Part shown: piece by piece, positions 23,491 through 33,602 of the stretch
Position numbering within the stretch: the first letter of the stretch is position 1
Layout of the letters: each line of letters begins with the position of its first letter
Assembly: GCA_949317995.1 (NCBI GenBank)
Contig: OX439038.1
Location: forward strand, 70,938,659 to 71,002,658
Length of the DNA: 64,000 nt
Reading direction: 5' to 3'
DNA from: Acholoe squamosa
Lineage: Eukaryota; Annelida; Polychaeta; Phyllodocida; Polynoidae
The notes under the pieces: model-generated
What the model was told of the DNA's origin: nothing
What the model saw: the letters and a program-made list of their open reading frames with translations, nothing else
Databases searched by the model: none
Made by a program: the position numbers and the translations under genes

Positions 23491-25619
23491 TGCATCCCCC
23501 TGGTCCAGAACATTCTAACCTCTTTGTATAGGCCCTAGGTTGCCTAGGCCAAATAGCATAAAGACTAATAGGCTAAAAGGTTTACTAGTAAAAAAAGGCC
23601 TAACGGTATATAGATACTGAGATAGATAGGCTGTAAAATCATTGATACTAGACAGTATGTCTTACTTCTCTGGTAAGGGAGGAGTCATTTATTGCTAGGT
23701 GGGGGCTTGTTAGATATAGGCGGGGGGGGGGGGGTCATTTTGAAAAAGAGCCCCTCGGTCGGTGGGGGTGCCAAACCCAATAAACCTTCACACGGGGGGG
23801 TCAAACCTTCTAATAGTTTCTATGATAGACACCCATTTTGTGTTATTTTATAAGACATAAAGCAATGTCCATCCTGCCAGGTTGTTGTACTTTCTCAAGT
23901 CTCTCATTATGATCCAGTGTATACATATACATGTGTATATATGTGGCTGACATCTTTGGAGACTATGTACTTGTAAAAACATCGTACCTGCTGATGTCCC
24001 GGGAAAGTGAATGAGAAAACAACATTTTCCATTGCACATATATTGGAAGCCAACAGTTCATTTCCTGATGATCTAAGCTTTCTAGCGGTATATGGAACAC
24101 CATATTCAAATGATTCCCCTTTCCTCTCTTCTTTCCTTTTTCTCTTCCTCTTTTTCCTTTTTTTTTTTGGGGGGGGGGAAGGGGGGGTAAGGCACTGAAC
24201 TGATATATACAAATATGTGACTTACACGTACATCACTCTGGACACTGTAGATCAAGACCTTAAGATATATATCTCCATATATTCATTATCAACACCTCTT
24301 TGTTATTTCCAATAAATACTCTGATTTTAACTTCCTTCGACTATTCATTATTCTACAATATCAACCACTATTGTATCCTTCAAGATCTGATAGAATTTAA
24401 ATGGGTAATGAGCCAATATTGTATACTTCAAGACCTGATAGAATTCGAAGAAACTACACCTCCAAAGTGATTGTCCCTACTTTAATACTCCATCCCTACA
24501 GCCTACAGGAGTTAACCTTAAGTGTGGGTCACGGGCTGGAGCTAGAGCCAGCCATGGTGAGGGGATGACGAGATAAAGGCGCTGCTGCTCTCCTGTGCAT
24601 ACAGCCTGGTGGAAAGCTATGTATAATTAGTTTACTGGCCTTGATACCTTTGTGATAAAAGTACACGTATAGTTGAATACATTTGTAAGGGAGTGTATAT
24701 TTAGGGGGTGCATTTGATATCCCTCCTCGAGATCAGTTAAAACATTTGCACCCCTGTTCCAGCGAATTAAAAACTGTTTCCTTATTTTACCTTTTTGAGC
24801 TTGTTTTTGTTTTATTGTTGTTGTTTTTCTTCGACACTTACTCCCTTCCACGACACCACAAGGATGGCTGGTCAGTCCACTAGTCTATATCCGCCACTAA
24901 CACAGCCATTATTGGGACTCTTCACATACAGAATTCGCCAATTTGGAATATTAGGCCTACTATCGCATTTATTACTGACAAATAGCAAAAATTCGGTTAA
25001 CTTTTGCTCGATAAAATGTTCAAACTCTGAAACGAATTTTCTACGGATATCTATAGACTGATGGAACGGTGTGGACCCGGGTGTGGACCCTATGATCGCT
25101 GCCCCTTTCACTATACTACTCACGGAACCCAAACCGCGCGGCAGGCACATGTTTAGACTTGCTCAAGTCTGTAGATGAGGGATTTGAACTATTAAAAGTG
25201 TGAAAAATTGAAATACTTTCAGTGAGTCCATTTCTAGTGTTCACATCTACTTGAGCACAGCGGAGACAGGAGGAGAGGGGTGGGGGGGGGGTATAGTGGC
25301 GTTGGGAGAAGAGCTCAGGGACTGCTGCCAGACTATCACATGCTGTGCGTTTTTTGCATCTCTTCTCTATAATACATTAGGCCCCTATACCAAGGATCGT
25401 AACATATCTACCCTCCTTACACAGTGATCAAATTGTACTACTTCATAGGCCTGATGGTCACATGCACTTAGTTTACTTGATCGATTCTTCGTCTTTGATA
25501 GACTTACTATATAGCCGAGGTCATCACAGAGAAAAAAGAATTGCATCAAAGACACGGCCTGAATACACTAATTTATTTTTTTTTGGTCAACAGAGTTAAA
25601 CACACAAGGGGCATGGTAC
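23491..25619. other. Intergenic, low-complexity patches only
   Basis: G runs occur at 23720-23800 and a pyrimidine tract followed by G runs at 24118-24188. Two 40-bp stretches ending CCTGATAGAATT (24370-24400 and 24430-24445) are related. No gene was found. Confidence 0.45.
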
Positions 25620-25623
25620 ATAG

Positions 25624-25872
25624 TGTAGAGGTCGGCGGAAAACGTCCTGGAGAAACCGGGAGTCGAACCCGGGACCCTCCAACCTGCAGGCGGAAGCTCT
25701 ACCACTGAGCTATTTCCCCGTCTGACATTCTCTACCTTCCACCTACATCTGGATCGGTATAATACACAAGGGGGGCAGCTTATACCAGCTGACCAGCCCC
25801 TGAGGGCTGGTGCAACCGGAATGGGGCAGATGGCCTACCGCCATGGACTTACAGCCAGAGCTGGCCCCTACA
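25624..25872 (-). repeat. LTR type A, 3' copy (249 bp)
   Basis: Starts TGTAGAGG and ends GGCCCCTACA on the + strand, i.e. TG...CA with short terminal inversions. It is nearly identical to 26365-26613. Next to its inner end on the element strand is the purine tract GGGAGGAG (25880-25873). It contains a 72-nt tRNA-like sequence. Confidence 0.85.
25648..25719 (-). tRNA. tRNA-Cys(GCA)-like sequence inside an LTR
   Basis: A 72-nt cloverleaf can be drawn on the - strand. Acceptor GGGGAAA pairs with TTTCTCC (one G-U), the D arm is GCTC-AGTGGTAGA-GC, the anticodon loop is CTGCAGG with anticodon GCA (25687-25685), and the T arm is CCGGG-TTCGACT-CCCGG, with discriminator A. The anticodon stem is weak (one mismatch and one wobble). 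The internal A and B boxes (GGTTCGACTCC) are intact. Its duplicate at 26389-26460 differs by one base. Because both copies sit at the same place in paired LTRs it belongs to the retroelement and need not be a functional cellular tRNA. Confidence 0.7.
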
Positions 25873-26029
25873 CTCCTCCCAACCAGCTTCAACCATGGCC
25901 AACCAGCACCAAGCATTCCTCCCAACCAGATCGATTGGGCTTTATCAAGCAGTTTGAGGCACTCCTGACTTCCCAGTTGACCTACCAGTACACAGTACTG
26001 CCAGGGTCGAAGCGTATTTGTATTATACC

Positions 26030-26158
26030 GTTCCAGGCACCTACACCTGGATTGGTATGACACACACGTAGGGGGGAGCTACCACCGGATGCCAGCTTCT
26101 GGGGGCTGGGATCTCCAGAAACGGGGCTGCTGGCCTTACGGCAGAGCTGGCCCCTACA
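26030..26158 (-). repeat. Diverged partial LTR type A
   Basis: It matches the part of LTR A from CCACCTACATCTGG to GGCCCCTACA, with many substitutions. The tRNA-like part is absent. It suggests an earlier tandem array of the element. Confidence 0.65.
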
Positions 26159-26347
26159 CTCCTCCCTACCAGATTCAATATAGGGTTCAGTACCCTATAG
26201 GTACCAGATACCCGGGACTAGTACTGAGTCGCATACCGGCCACCTGTTTCCAAGTCTCCCCAGTACTAGCAAATTGAATCGTCATTCGTGTCATACCAGC
26301 CCAGGTACCGAGTTCTCGTAGTCCCCCCTCACATGGGTCAGGACCAA

Positions 26348-26363
26348 CTCGGTTTCTCCACCA
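26348..26363 (-). other. Primer-binding site of the TRIM
   Basis: On the - strand, one base after the LTR, TGGTGGAGAAACCGAG is complementary to a tRNA ending CGGTTTCTCCACCA. The tRNA-like sequence in the LTR ends CGGTTTCTCCA, so with CCA added its 3' end would pair over 14 bases. Confidence 0.7.
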
Positions 26364-26364
26364 G

Positions 26365-26613
26365 TGTAGAGGTCGGCGGAAAACGTCCTGGAGAAACCGG
26401 GAGTCGAACCCGGGACCCTCCAACCTGCAGGCGGAAGCTCTACCGCTGAGCTATTTCCCCGTCTGATATTCTCTACCTTCCACCTACATCTGGATCGGTA
26501 TAATACACAAGGGGGGCAGCTTATACCAGCTGACCAGCCCCTGAGGGCTGGTGCAACCGGAATGGGGCAGATGGCCTACCACCATGGACTTACAGCCAGA
26601 GCTGGCCCCTACA
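26365..26613 (-). repeat. LTR type A, 5' copy of the TRIM, joined to Gypsy pol
   Basis: 249 bp, same ends and length as 25624-25872. It is followed on the + strand by polypurine complement CTCCTCCC (26614-26621) and then directly by Gypsy integrase sequence. It therefore serves both as 5' LTR of the TRIM and as the 3' end of the truncated Gypsy. Confidence 0.85.
26389..26460 (-). tRNA. tRNA-Cys(GCA)-like sequence inside an LTR, second copy
   Basis: Identical to the copy at 25648-25719 except for one base in the D loop (AGCGG against AGTGG). Acceptor, D, anticodon and T arms are as described there. It is transcribed in the same direction as the element and lies about 20 bp from the 3' edge of the LTR, the U5 side. 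Confidence 0.7.
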
Positions 26614-29600
26614 CTCCTCCCAACCTTAGTGGATGAATGGACAGTGTTGTTGTAGGCATGTACCACAAACTCACACTGTTCATCCCAGTCGTCCTGGTGG
26701 GTATTGACCAGGGGCTTTAGCACTTGTATGAGGGTTCTGTTGAAACGCTCTACCTGCCCATCCGACTGTGGTCGGTATGGGTTTGTTCGGGTCTTGCAAA
26801 TGGCTAGGTAATGACACATTTCCTGCCATAGCTCCGACTCGAACTCCCTTCCTTGGTCGCTGTGCATCATAAGGGGAACACCCAAATGTAGCACCCAGCC
26901 TTTCACAAATGCCTCCGCACACGTGGCGGCTTTGTGGTTAGGAAGGGGGAACACCCGAGTGTACTTGGTATAATAGTCGGTTACGACCATCATACAAGTA
27001 TTATCTCGGGGCGTCGTTTTAATTCCACTGATAATATCTATCGCCACTCGAGCGAATCTGATACCAAACAATTCCTGGGATAGGGGTTGCTTACCCAGGC
27101 CGGGTCCCGGCTTGTTTTTACAGCAATCCGGGCAAGTGGCGATCCACCGAAGCAGGTCGCCTCTCATACCGGGCCAGTAGTATCGCCTTTGTAGGCGCTC
27201 TATTGACCTTTTCTTACCGAAATGGCCACTTGTTTGATGGCCATGGCAATAATACATGATATCCCTCCTCATCGGGGTGGGTATCACTATTTGCAACAGC
27301 TTACCGTTGGTGGGAGTTGTCTTCCACCTGCACAGTATGCCGTCTCGGATCTCTAGCTCGGTCCATTGGGCTAGCAACCGCCTCGCCTCCCTATCTTCTA
27401 GGGATACTAGCGGCCTTGCCGGTTTAATACCTGACCGTAGGTATTCCATTATGCGCGCAGTGGTGGGATCCGACTGTTGGAACTTCGTTATGGTCTCCGG
27501 GGACCAATCAAGATAGCTACACACAGCCTCCTCCCAGGGGATACGGGGGGTGGTATGATTAAATACCAACCCAGCTACCACAGCGTTGTGGGCTCCGCAG
27601 TCATCACAAGTGGCATTTTGGCACCTTCGGATGGGTCGTCTCGACAGGGCATCCGCATTGATATGTTTAGTACCGGGTCGGTGCTCTATTTGTTTATGCT
27701 CTAATCCGAATTCGGATAGGTGAGCTAACCATCGTCCTATCATCCCCTCGGCGTCCTTAAAATTAAGGAGCCACCTAAGAGACGAATGGTCGGTTCTTAA
27801 GGTAAAGTCACTTCCCCAAAGGAAATGCTTGAACTTCTTCGTATATACCACCACAGCGAGGAGTTCTCGCTTGGTGGTACAATAGTTTCGCTGTGTCTTG
27901 CTTAACGTGTTGCTAGCAAATGCTATTGGCACTTCGACTCCCCCTTGGACCTGAGAGAGAGCTGCCCCAATTGCATCATTGCTCGCATCGGTGTCTAAGA
28001 TGAAATGTCCCTCGGGAGTGGGATATTTCAACACGGGTGTATTCCTAAACAAATCTTTTATTTTATTAAAAGATTCTTCTTGCTCGCTGGTCCATGGGAA
28101 AGGGTCCCGTGCCCTACCTGGAGTCCAGTGAGCTAAACACTGCATGGGGAAGCTCACACAAGATTTATTTGGTATGAAATCACGATAATAGGAACAGAAT
28201 CCTAAAAATGATCTCACCTCCTTAGCACTCGTAGGTCTTTCCCAATTTTCTACAGCTTCTAATTTTTCCGGATCCGCACTCACTCCGTTAGGAGTAATGA
28301 TCCTTCCCAAGTATGTAATGGTTTTCTTAAACAAATTACACTTCTTGGATTTAAGTTTAAGACCGTTTGATAGTATCCGGTCGAGGACCAATTGCAGATT
28401 CGCCAGGCATTGCTTGAACGATTTGCCGAACACGACCACATCATCCAAGTAAACCAGGCATTTCTTCCACAAAAGATCACTCAGTAAGGATTCCATCATA
28501 GCCTTGAATGTAGCGGGGGCGTTACACAATCCGAAGGGTAAGACATTATACTCGAATAGCCCCATATGACTGGAGAATGCTGTCTTCTCCTTGTCGTCGG
28601 GGTGCATCGGTATTTGCCAATACCCGGACTGTAAATCCAAGGTACAGAACCATTTGTTTCCGCCCAAGCTATCTAAAGTCTCGTCTATCCTTGGTAAAGG
28701 ATACGAGTTCTTCTTAGTTATACCATTCAGTTTCCGGTAGTCGACACAAAAGCGGATTGTACCGTCTTTCTTAGTGGTCATACAAACAGGGCTGGACCAG
28801 GGACTCGAGCTGGGCACGATTACCTCTAGGTCTAACTGTTTTTGTATTTCCTCTTCGCAAATCAACTTCTTCTTTAGAGGAAGTCTACGATACGGAATTT
28901 TAAAAGGTTTCTCGTTGCCCACATCTATGGTGTGCAACACCTTATCGGATCTACCCACCGGTCCCCCCTCCCTACCGAAAGCACTCTCGTACTTCTGTAG
29001 GAGTTTCGCCAGGCAATCCTTATCCTCCGTATTTTCTAAATCAGACTGATCAATCAGCTTTTGGAATTCTTCATCCAAAGGATGCTTACTAACAGGGTTC
29101 AGTGGTTTATTGAATTTGGCCTCGGCGACATGTTCTACCGAGCTCATTCTCCCAATACAGTCGCCTCGCCTCAAATAGACTACTGAACCACTTCGGTTAG
29201 TCATGGGTAATACAGTCCAAGCTGCATTAGCCACTAATGTATCCACTGAGTCTAACCCGACGCTCGACAAATACACCGTATCGGGTTCATAGACTCCAGT
29301 TTCATCCCTTTGAGCCATGGACCCGCCACAAAGGACATCGCAAGTGGTACCCGGTGGGATCTTCACCGTATGTATCACTGATGCGACCGAAGACACCTGT
29401 CTCAATACGCATTGGACATGCAAGCCATACGGGTTCCGTATACTCATCATACCGTCCCTCGGGTCCAAGACGGCCCCGTATAAGCTTGCAAAATCCAGTC
29501 CGAGGATTCCGTCATCACTAACCTCTGCTATAGTTGGCGAAAGAACAAATTCTTTGCCTCCTATACGGATAGGCATAAACGTCCTACCAAATGTACGCAT

Positions 29601-30038
29601 GCTGCTTCCGTCGGCCGTGCAAGCATTTACCCCCGTTTTGAGGTTCTCATGGCTGCTGGCCACCGAGTCGAAAAACCTTTTGGACACACAGGAGTGGCTA
29701 GCTCCGGTATCCACCAAGAATTCTCCTACCCGGCCTTCCACAGATATGGGTACATACCACCGTCTCCCCCCTAAGGGTGAGGGGTTACTGGTAAACTGGC
29801 GAAAGTCTCCCGAATCACCAAGATTCAATCCGAGTCCTCTCAGGAATTCCAGACACGGATGACTTGGGGGAAGGCGTGTCCCACACACTCGGATCAACTC
29901 TTTGATCCATCCTTCCTCTCCCCTAGTGTGGGTACTCGCCTCTATATATTCACTCTCATACATACAAACACTAGGGTCCCCGGCCCCGGCCAAGGTGCAG
30001 GGGTGCGCACCCCCGGCCACCCGGCCTCCAGGTGTAAT
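26484..30038 (-). pseudogene. Ty3/Gypsy pol polyprotein, truncated in integrase
   Basis: Aspartic protease with FLVDTGASHS (DTG at 104-106 counting from 30020), reverse transcriptase with FCVDYRKLNG, LPFGLCNAPATF and YLDD (524-527), RNase H with ILDTDAS (about 676), integrase zinc finger (HGHQTSGHFG ... CPDCC), and catalytic blocks VAIDIISG, HSDQGREFES and NPYRPQSDGQVERFN. Gypsy sequence stops at VHSST near 26627; the last ~48 codons are read from TRIM LTR sequence. The pol frame is -1 relative to gag, and one TGA at 30041-30039 separates the frameshift site from the protease. It is inactive as it stands because the integrase C-terminus is missing. Confidence 0.92.
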
Positions 30039-30130
30039 TCATTCGAAACCTTCCACCGGGTTACCCCCGGTAGCATTTTGGCATTCGTTCTTCCTTGGGG
30101 TCGTATCAGATGCCGTTGATACAACCCCCA

Positions 30131-30140
30131 CTAGTTTTCC
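30131..30140 (-). promoter_or_regulatory. Candidate -1 ribosomal frameshift site, gag/pol of Gypsy B
   Basis: G GAA AAC directly precedes the gag stop TAG. Pol continues in the -1 frame. The same heptamer sits at the same place in the second Gypsy family (55650-55659). Confidence 0.5.
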
Positions 30141-33100
30141 ACGTCAGTGGAATCCGTAGTGTTCTCCCTTCCTTCGCCATTGTCTTCGGCTTCATAGAAG
30201 GCAGCCATTACCGGTTTAGCAGCGGTACACTCAGATGAATAGTGTCCCATGTGCTGGCACCTGAAACACTTTACAGTTTGGCGATCCACTCGGGGTCTCT
30301 GCCGACTGGCTTGGATGGCATCTGTAATTTTCTTACACATGTCCTCCATAAGTTTGGTCATGTCCGGGGACTGACTTTTCACTTTATCGGCGCTTACGAT
30401 AGGTTTGGATGCCTTCTCACTGGCCTTCGGGTCACTCTTGACCTCGGGTGGTGGTCTAGAGTCCCTTGGCTTACTGAGAGCTTTCCTTGGAATATACTTC
30501 CTACCCGTAGTATTCTTCCTTAATTGAACCGAACAGAAGGTTCCGTCCTCCTGTTCGATTTCAATCAATTCGAAATCGTCTGAGGGGACTTGTGCCCCAG
30601 ACTGCTGGACTACTGACACCAGGGGAGCCGAGCTGCTGGCGTTCGGTATGTCTCCGGCTAACATCGTTCGCTTCTTCACGGCCATATCTATACCATTAAA
30701 TATGTCGTGAAGCATTACGCCTTCTTTCCAGGCATCCCTGGCAGCAATCTGCTCATCTCGGTCTCTCAGATCCTTGACGAATTGTGTGATCAAATCGTCC
30801 ATATACCAGTCCTGGTTTTCAGTACCGGGTCTGGCCTTGCTTAGCAGGGCATGGAGCTCCATACCGTATGCTCGGAAAGCTTCGTTAGGCTTCTGTGTAC
30901 ATTTCTTGAAACGGACCATCGGGTCCTCCTTGACCATGTTGCATAACAGTCCACTAGCAGATTCTACCAACTGCTCAAAACTTCCAACGAGACCATACCA
31001 GGTCCGCCATTGCTCTACAGCCATGCGACCTGGGCCGCCCTTCAAACATCTTACCAGATGTGGCTTGGCCTCGTATGGGGTCCACCCATTACAATTCATC
31101 ACATCGATGAAGTCTTCAAACCACTCTTTCCAAGGTCGAGTACCGTCATATTCTTTTGGAATAACGGCTACCCTTCGGGCAGAATTATGAGCATACATCA
31201 ATCTAGTGCATTGCTGTTTGCTCCATTCAACCGCCTTTGTTTCATTCAAGGTTCGGTTGCCCCCTACACCACCGAAGCTCGTATTGCCCGGTGGAGGTGG
31301 TGGTGGTGGCTGCGTATACGTCCACTGTGGCACACTGTGGTTCGTATAACCCGCGCCACCCTGGTTAGGGCCGGGACCCGAGGTACCACTGTAGCCTGTG
31401 GGACCCGGGGTACCGCCCCCTCCTTGTGTGCTTTGATAACCGCCGCTTGAAGGCTGGTTACCCGTCGGATGACTGCCATCGTTTGATGGATTGGGTTGGT
31501 TGCTGTCATTACCAGCTCCCAACCCCACATTGTCACTCGGATCCACATGTATGTGGAATCCGTTAGTCTCTGCACTACTGTCAGAGGCTTCCCGTGGTAC
31601 ATAGTCCGGGTCCAAATTGTGGACTATGGGGACTTCACTTATCCGGACTCTACTAGTTCGGCCATGTTTATCTTGGGTTCTAATATAAACTCCCCCTTGA
31701 TCTACATTCCGCGTCGCATTATCATTGACAAAAGGATTATACGGCGGATGCTTCGGCGTAGAACAGGAGACCGGGTCGCCCTGTTTAACGAAAGTCGAGT
31801 TCGGGTTTGTGTCCTTACTCGCCGGAGGGGCATTCGCTTGCTCCTGCTCTTGTAAATAACTCTCCATGGCAGACTTATTTATTGTGAGGGTAGCTAGATC
31901 TGTGGTCAGGTTTCGCTGTTCCTCCCTCAGCTGTGCGTTTTCTGCTAAGATTTCGGATCGAATCTTTTCATTTTCCGACACAGCTCGGTTTCGTTCTTCC
32001 TGAGCGGCTAAAGCCTCTCGCTTAAAAGTATCCTTTAATAAGCGGTACTTTTCACCTTTTTCTTTCTGAGACCTTTGGTACTCGTTGGTCTCCTTCCTTA
32101 TCTCGGCTTGTTCCGAGACCATTTTGGCCTCTGTCTCCGCCTTTCGGAGTTGAAGTTTCTTTAGCTTCTCCTCCATAGCATGCAACTCGGATTGTAATCT
32201 GTTTACATCCCGGGCCTTAGCAACTTCTTCGGCTCTAGCCTTTTCGATTGCTCTAAGTCTATTGGCTTCTTCGAGTTCTAACTCGGCCAATCTTTTTTCT
32301 TTCTCACGTTCGTCTCTCTCCTTCCTTTCCAAACGATGGGTTGCCGAAGTTAGACAATACTTTAGGTCAGATTCTTTTAGAATCGCCTCCTGCTCATCGG
32401 AACGTAATTTTCCGATCCGAGACTTAGTTTCCTCTTCTATTTTTAATTGGGCCGCCATGAATTGTTCATGTTGCCGCTTAGCTTGTAACTCTACCTGTTC
32501 CTTGGCTTTCAAATAGGCCGGGGTAGTTTTATACCCGGGGCCCATCCGACGTCCGTATATAGACCTGCGACTGCCTCCAGGATTAAACATGGAGTCAGAC
32601 AAGCCTTCGTCTAGCGATCGGCCTAGGTGATGCCTTTCCGAGCTTTTCGGTTCAGTACTCTTAGGCTTATTCTTCGCATTCACGCTTGGGACTATTGCGT
32701 CTCTTATGGCTTTGCCATCGTCGCTGTCATGGTCCGACGATGTCATTAATGGGGGTACCTCGTTTGGACCATCTGGTTCTGCTTCTGGGGGGGTCGCAGT
32801 ACGTTTTCCAGGGCTCGGTGCCACTGGCATACCCAAGTTACTAGCCGAGCCTGCTGGTACAATAGGACACAGCTGGCGTCTGCTAGTCATTGCTTGGGAC
32901 CAATCACTCAGGTCTAAAGTTGAGGGTTTTATTATTCCCTTGAACAATCCCGTATCCGGTACTCCCATTTGGGGTGTACCCGGATACAAGTTTACGATAC
33001 CATCACCCGTGGCACCGTCCCTCAGAACAGGTGTCGAGGAAACAGTTCGGACACCCGCTGGATTATACATTTGTTGTTGACTGGGTTTCCAGTCTAACAA

Positions 33101-33217
33101 CAGATGCTGGGATGTGAAGTCATCCTCTTCGAATCCCTCTAGCCCGGGGCTGGGGGGATCCGCTTCGGGTTTCCCGAGGCTTTCGGCCAATGTGGCCGCG
33201 CACCACCCCCGAACCAA
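30131..33217 (-). CDS. Ty3/Gypsy gag polyprotein
   Basis: A 1,028-codon open frame. The first in-frame ATG is at 33070, which gives about 979 residues; the upstream part opens right at the primer site without an ATG. It has a long charged coiled coil (about 230-470), a Gly/Pro/Asn-rich linker with a run of eight prolines, a capsid-like segment (YDGTRPWKEWFEDFIDVM) and a CCHC zinc knuckle CFRCQHMGHYSSEC at about 984-997 for RNA binding. It ends GAA AAC TAG. It is larger than typical Gypsy gags because of the coiled-coil region. Intact here. Confidence 0.85.
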   Translation of the reverse strand: MVRGWCAATLAESLGKPEADPPSPGLEGFEEDDFTSQHLLLDWKPSQQQMYNPAGVRTVSSTPVLRDGATGDGIVNLYPGTPQMGVPDTGLFKGIIKPSTLDLSDWSQAMTSRRQLCPIVPAGSASNLGMPVAPSPGKRTATPPEAEPDGPNEVPPLMTSSDHDSDDGKAIRDAIVPSVNAKNKPKSTEPKSSERHHLGRSLDEGLSDSMFNPGGSRRSIYGRRMGPGYKTTPAYLKAKEQVELQAKRQHEQFMAAQLKIEEETKSRIGKLRSDEQEAILKESDLKYCLTSATHRLERKERDEREKEKRLAELELEEANRLRAIEKARAEEVAKARDVNRLQSELHAMEEKLKKLQLRKAETEAKMVSEQAEIRKETNEYQRSQKEKGEKYRLLKDTFKREALAAQEERNRAVSENEKIRSEILAENAQLREEQRNLTTDLATLTINKSAMESYLQEQEQANAPPASKDTNPNSTFVKQGDPVSCSTPKHPPYNPFVNDNATRNVDQGGVYIRTQDKHGRTSRVRISEVPIVHNLDPDYVPREASDSSAETNGFHIHVDPSDNVGLGAGNDSNQPNPSNDGSHPTGNQPSSGGYQSTQGGGGTPGPTGYSGTSGPGPNQGGAGYTNHSVPQWTYTQPPPPPPPGNTSFGGVGGNRTLNETKAVEWSKQQCTRLMYAHNSARRVAVIPKEYDGTRPWKEWFEDFIDVMNCNGWTPYEAKPHLVRCLKGGPGRMAVEQWRTWYGLVGSFEQLVESASGLLCNMVKEDPMVRFKKCTQKPNEAFRAYGMELHALLSKARPGTENQDWYMDDLITQFVKDLRDRDEQIAARDAWKEGVMLHDIFNGIDMAVKKRTMLAGDIPNASSSAPLVSVVQQSGAQVPSDDFELIEIEQEDGTFCSVQLRKNTTGRKYIPRKALSKPRDSRPPPEVKSDPKASEKASKPIVSADKVKSQSPDMTKLMEDMCKKITDAIQASRQRPRVDRQTVKCFRCQHMGHYSSECTAAKPVMAAFYEAEDNGEGRENTTDSTDVEN

Positions 33218-33232
33218 CTGGTCACGGCACCA
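33218..33232 (-). other. Primer-binding site, tRNA-His
   Basis: TGGTGCCGTGACCAG on the - strand, one base from the LTR. Its complement ends GTCACGGCACCA, which is the 3' end of metazoan tRNA-His with CCA. The identical site is used by the element at 42826-58947. Confidence 0.85.
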
Positions 33233-33233
33233 G

Positions 33234-33598
33234 TGTAATGGTTCGTATTGACTTATATGTTGGGTGGCTCTTTGGCTCGCTTACCACTAGAAATACCAAC
33301 ACAACACGAGTAGTTCGGGTTGGGCAAAGCCCCAGAAACCCCTACCTCTCGGGTAGGACTTTATTGCACTCTAGTCTACAGGTTCAACTGCGCGTCTGGA
33401 CTGGACTAGGTCCAGTCACCTTCTGCCGCTCGTCCGGCTCTTTAGTAGGAGCTGGACGCGAGGCATGGTGCCGCCCCCTCTTGTACCAACGGGGTATCAC
33501 AAAGCGACACCTAGCTGGCATAGAAGGAACAGGCACCACACGAACACGTCTCTCGGATGAACGGCACTAATATATATACGACGATACCGGCCCCTACA
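33234..33598 (-). repeat. LTR type B, 5' LTR of the Gypsy element (365 bp)
   Basis: Begins TGTAATGG and ends GGCCCCTACA on the + strand. On the - strand a TATATATA box is at 33578-33571. It shares only its outer ~10 bp with LTR A. No second copy of this LTR is present in the window, so its length rests on the TG...CA ends, the primer site and the ATAG flank. Confidence 0.65.
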
Positions 33599-33602
33599 AT
33601 AG

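Larger units (their letters stand above)
25873..26364 (-). mobile_element. Internal region of the TRIM element
   Basis: 492 bp without coding capacity between the two A-type LTRs. It starts (+ strand) with polypurine-tract complement CTCCTCCC. It contains a diverged partial LTR at 26030-26158 that also ends GGCCCCTACA and is also followed by CTCCTCCC. It ends at the primer-binding site. Its small size and lack of gag/pol define a terminal-repeat retrotransposon in miniature. Confidence 0.75.
25624..33598 (-). mobile_element. Composite LTR retrotransposon: Ty3/Gypsy joined to a tRNA-carrying TRIM
   Basis: Read on the - strand: 5' LTR type B (33598-33234), tRNA-His primer site, gag, pol cut off in integrase, then at 26627 a switch to the polypurine tract and LTR type A (26613-26365), a different primer site, a 492-bp non-coding interior, polypurine tract and a second LTR A (25872-25624). 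Both outer ends are TGTA...TACA, and ATAG flanks the unit on each side (25620-25623 and 33599-33602). That is consistent with integration as one unit of 7,975 bp despite the unlike LTRs. Confidence 0.7.

Noticed and set aside
24872-25150. 92-codon open frame on the - strand
   Set aside because: No motif, splice or polyadenylation context; probably chance, though a small exon cannot be fully excluded.
25648-25719. Interpretation as an ordinary chromosomal tRNA-Cys gene
   Set aside because: The same sequence with the same flanks recurs at 26389-26460 inside a paired LTR, and the anticodon stem is imperfect.
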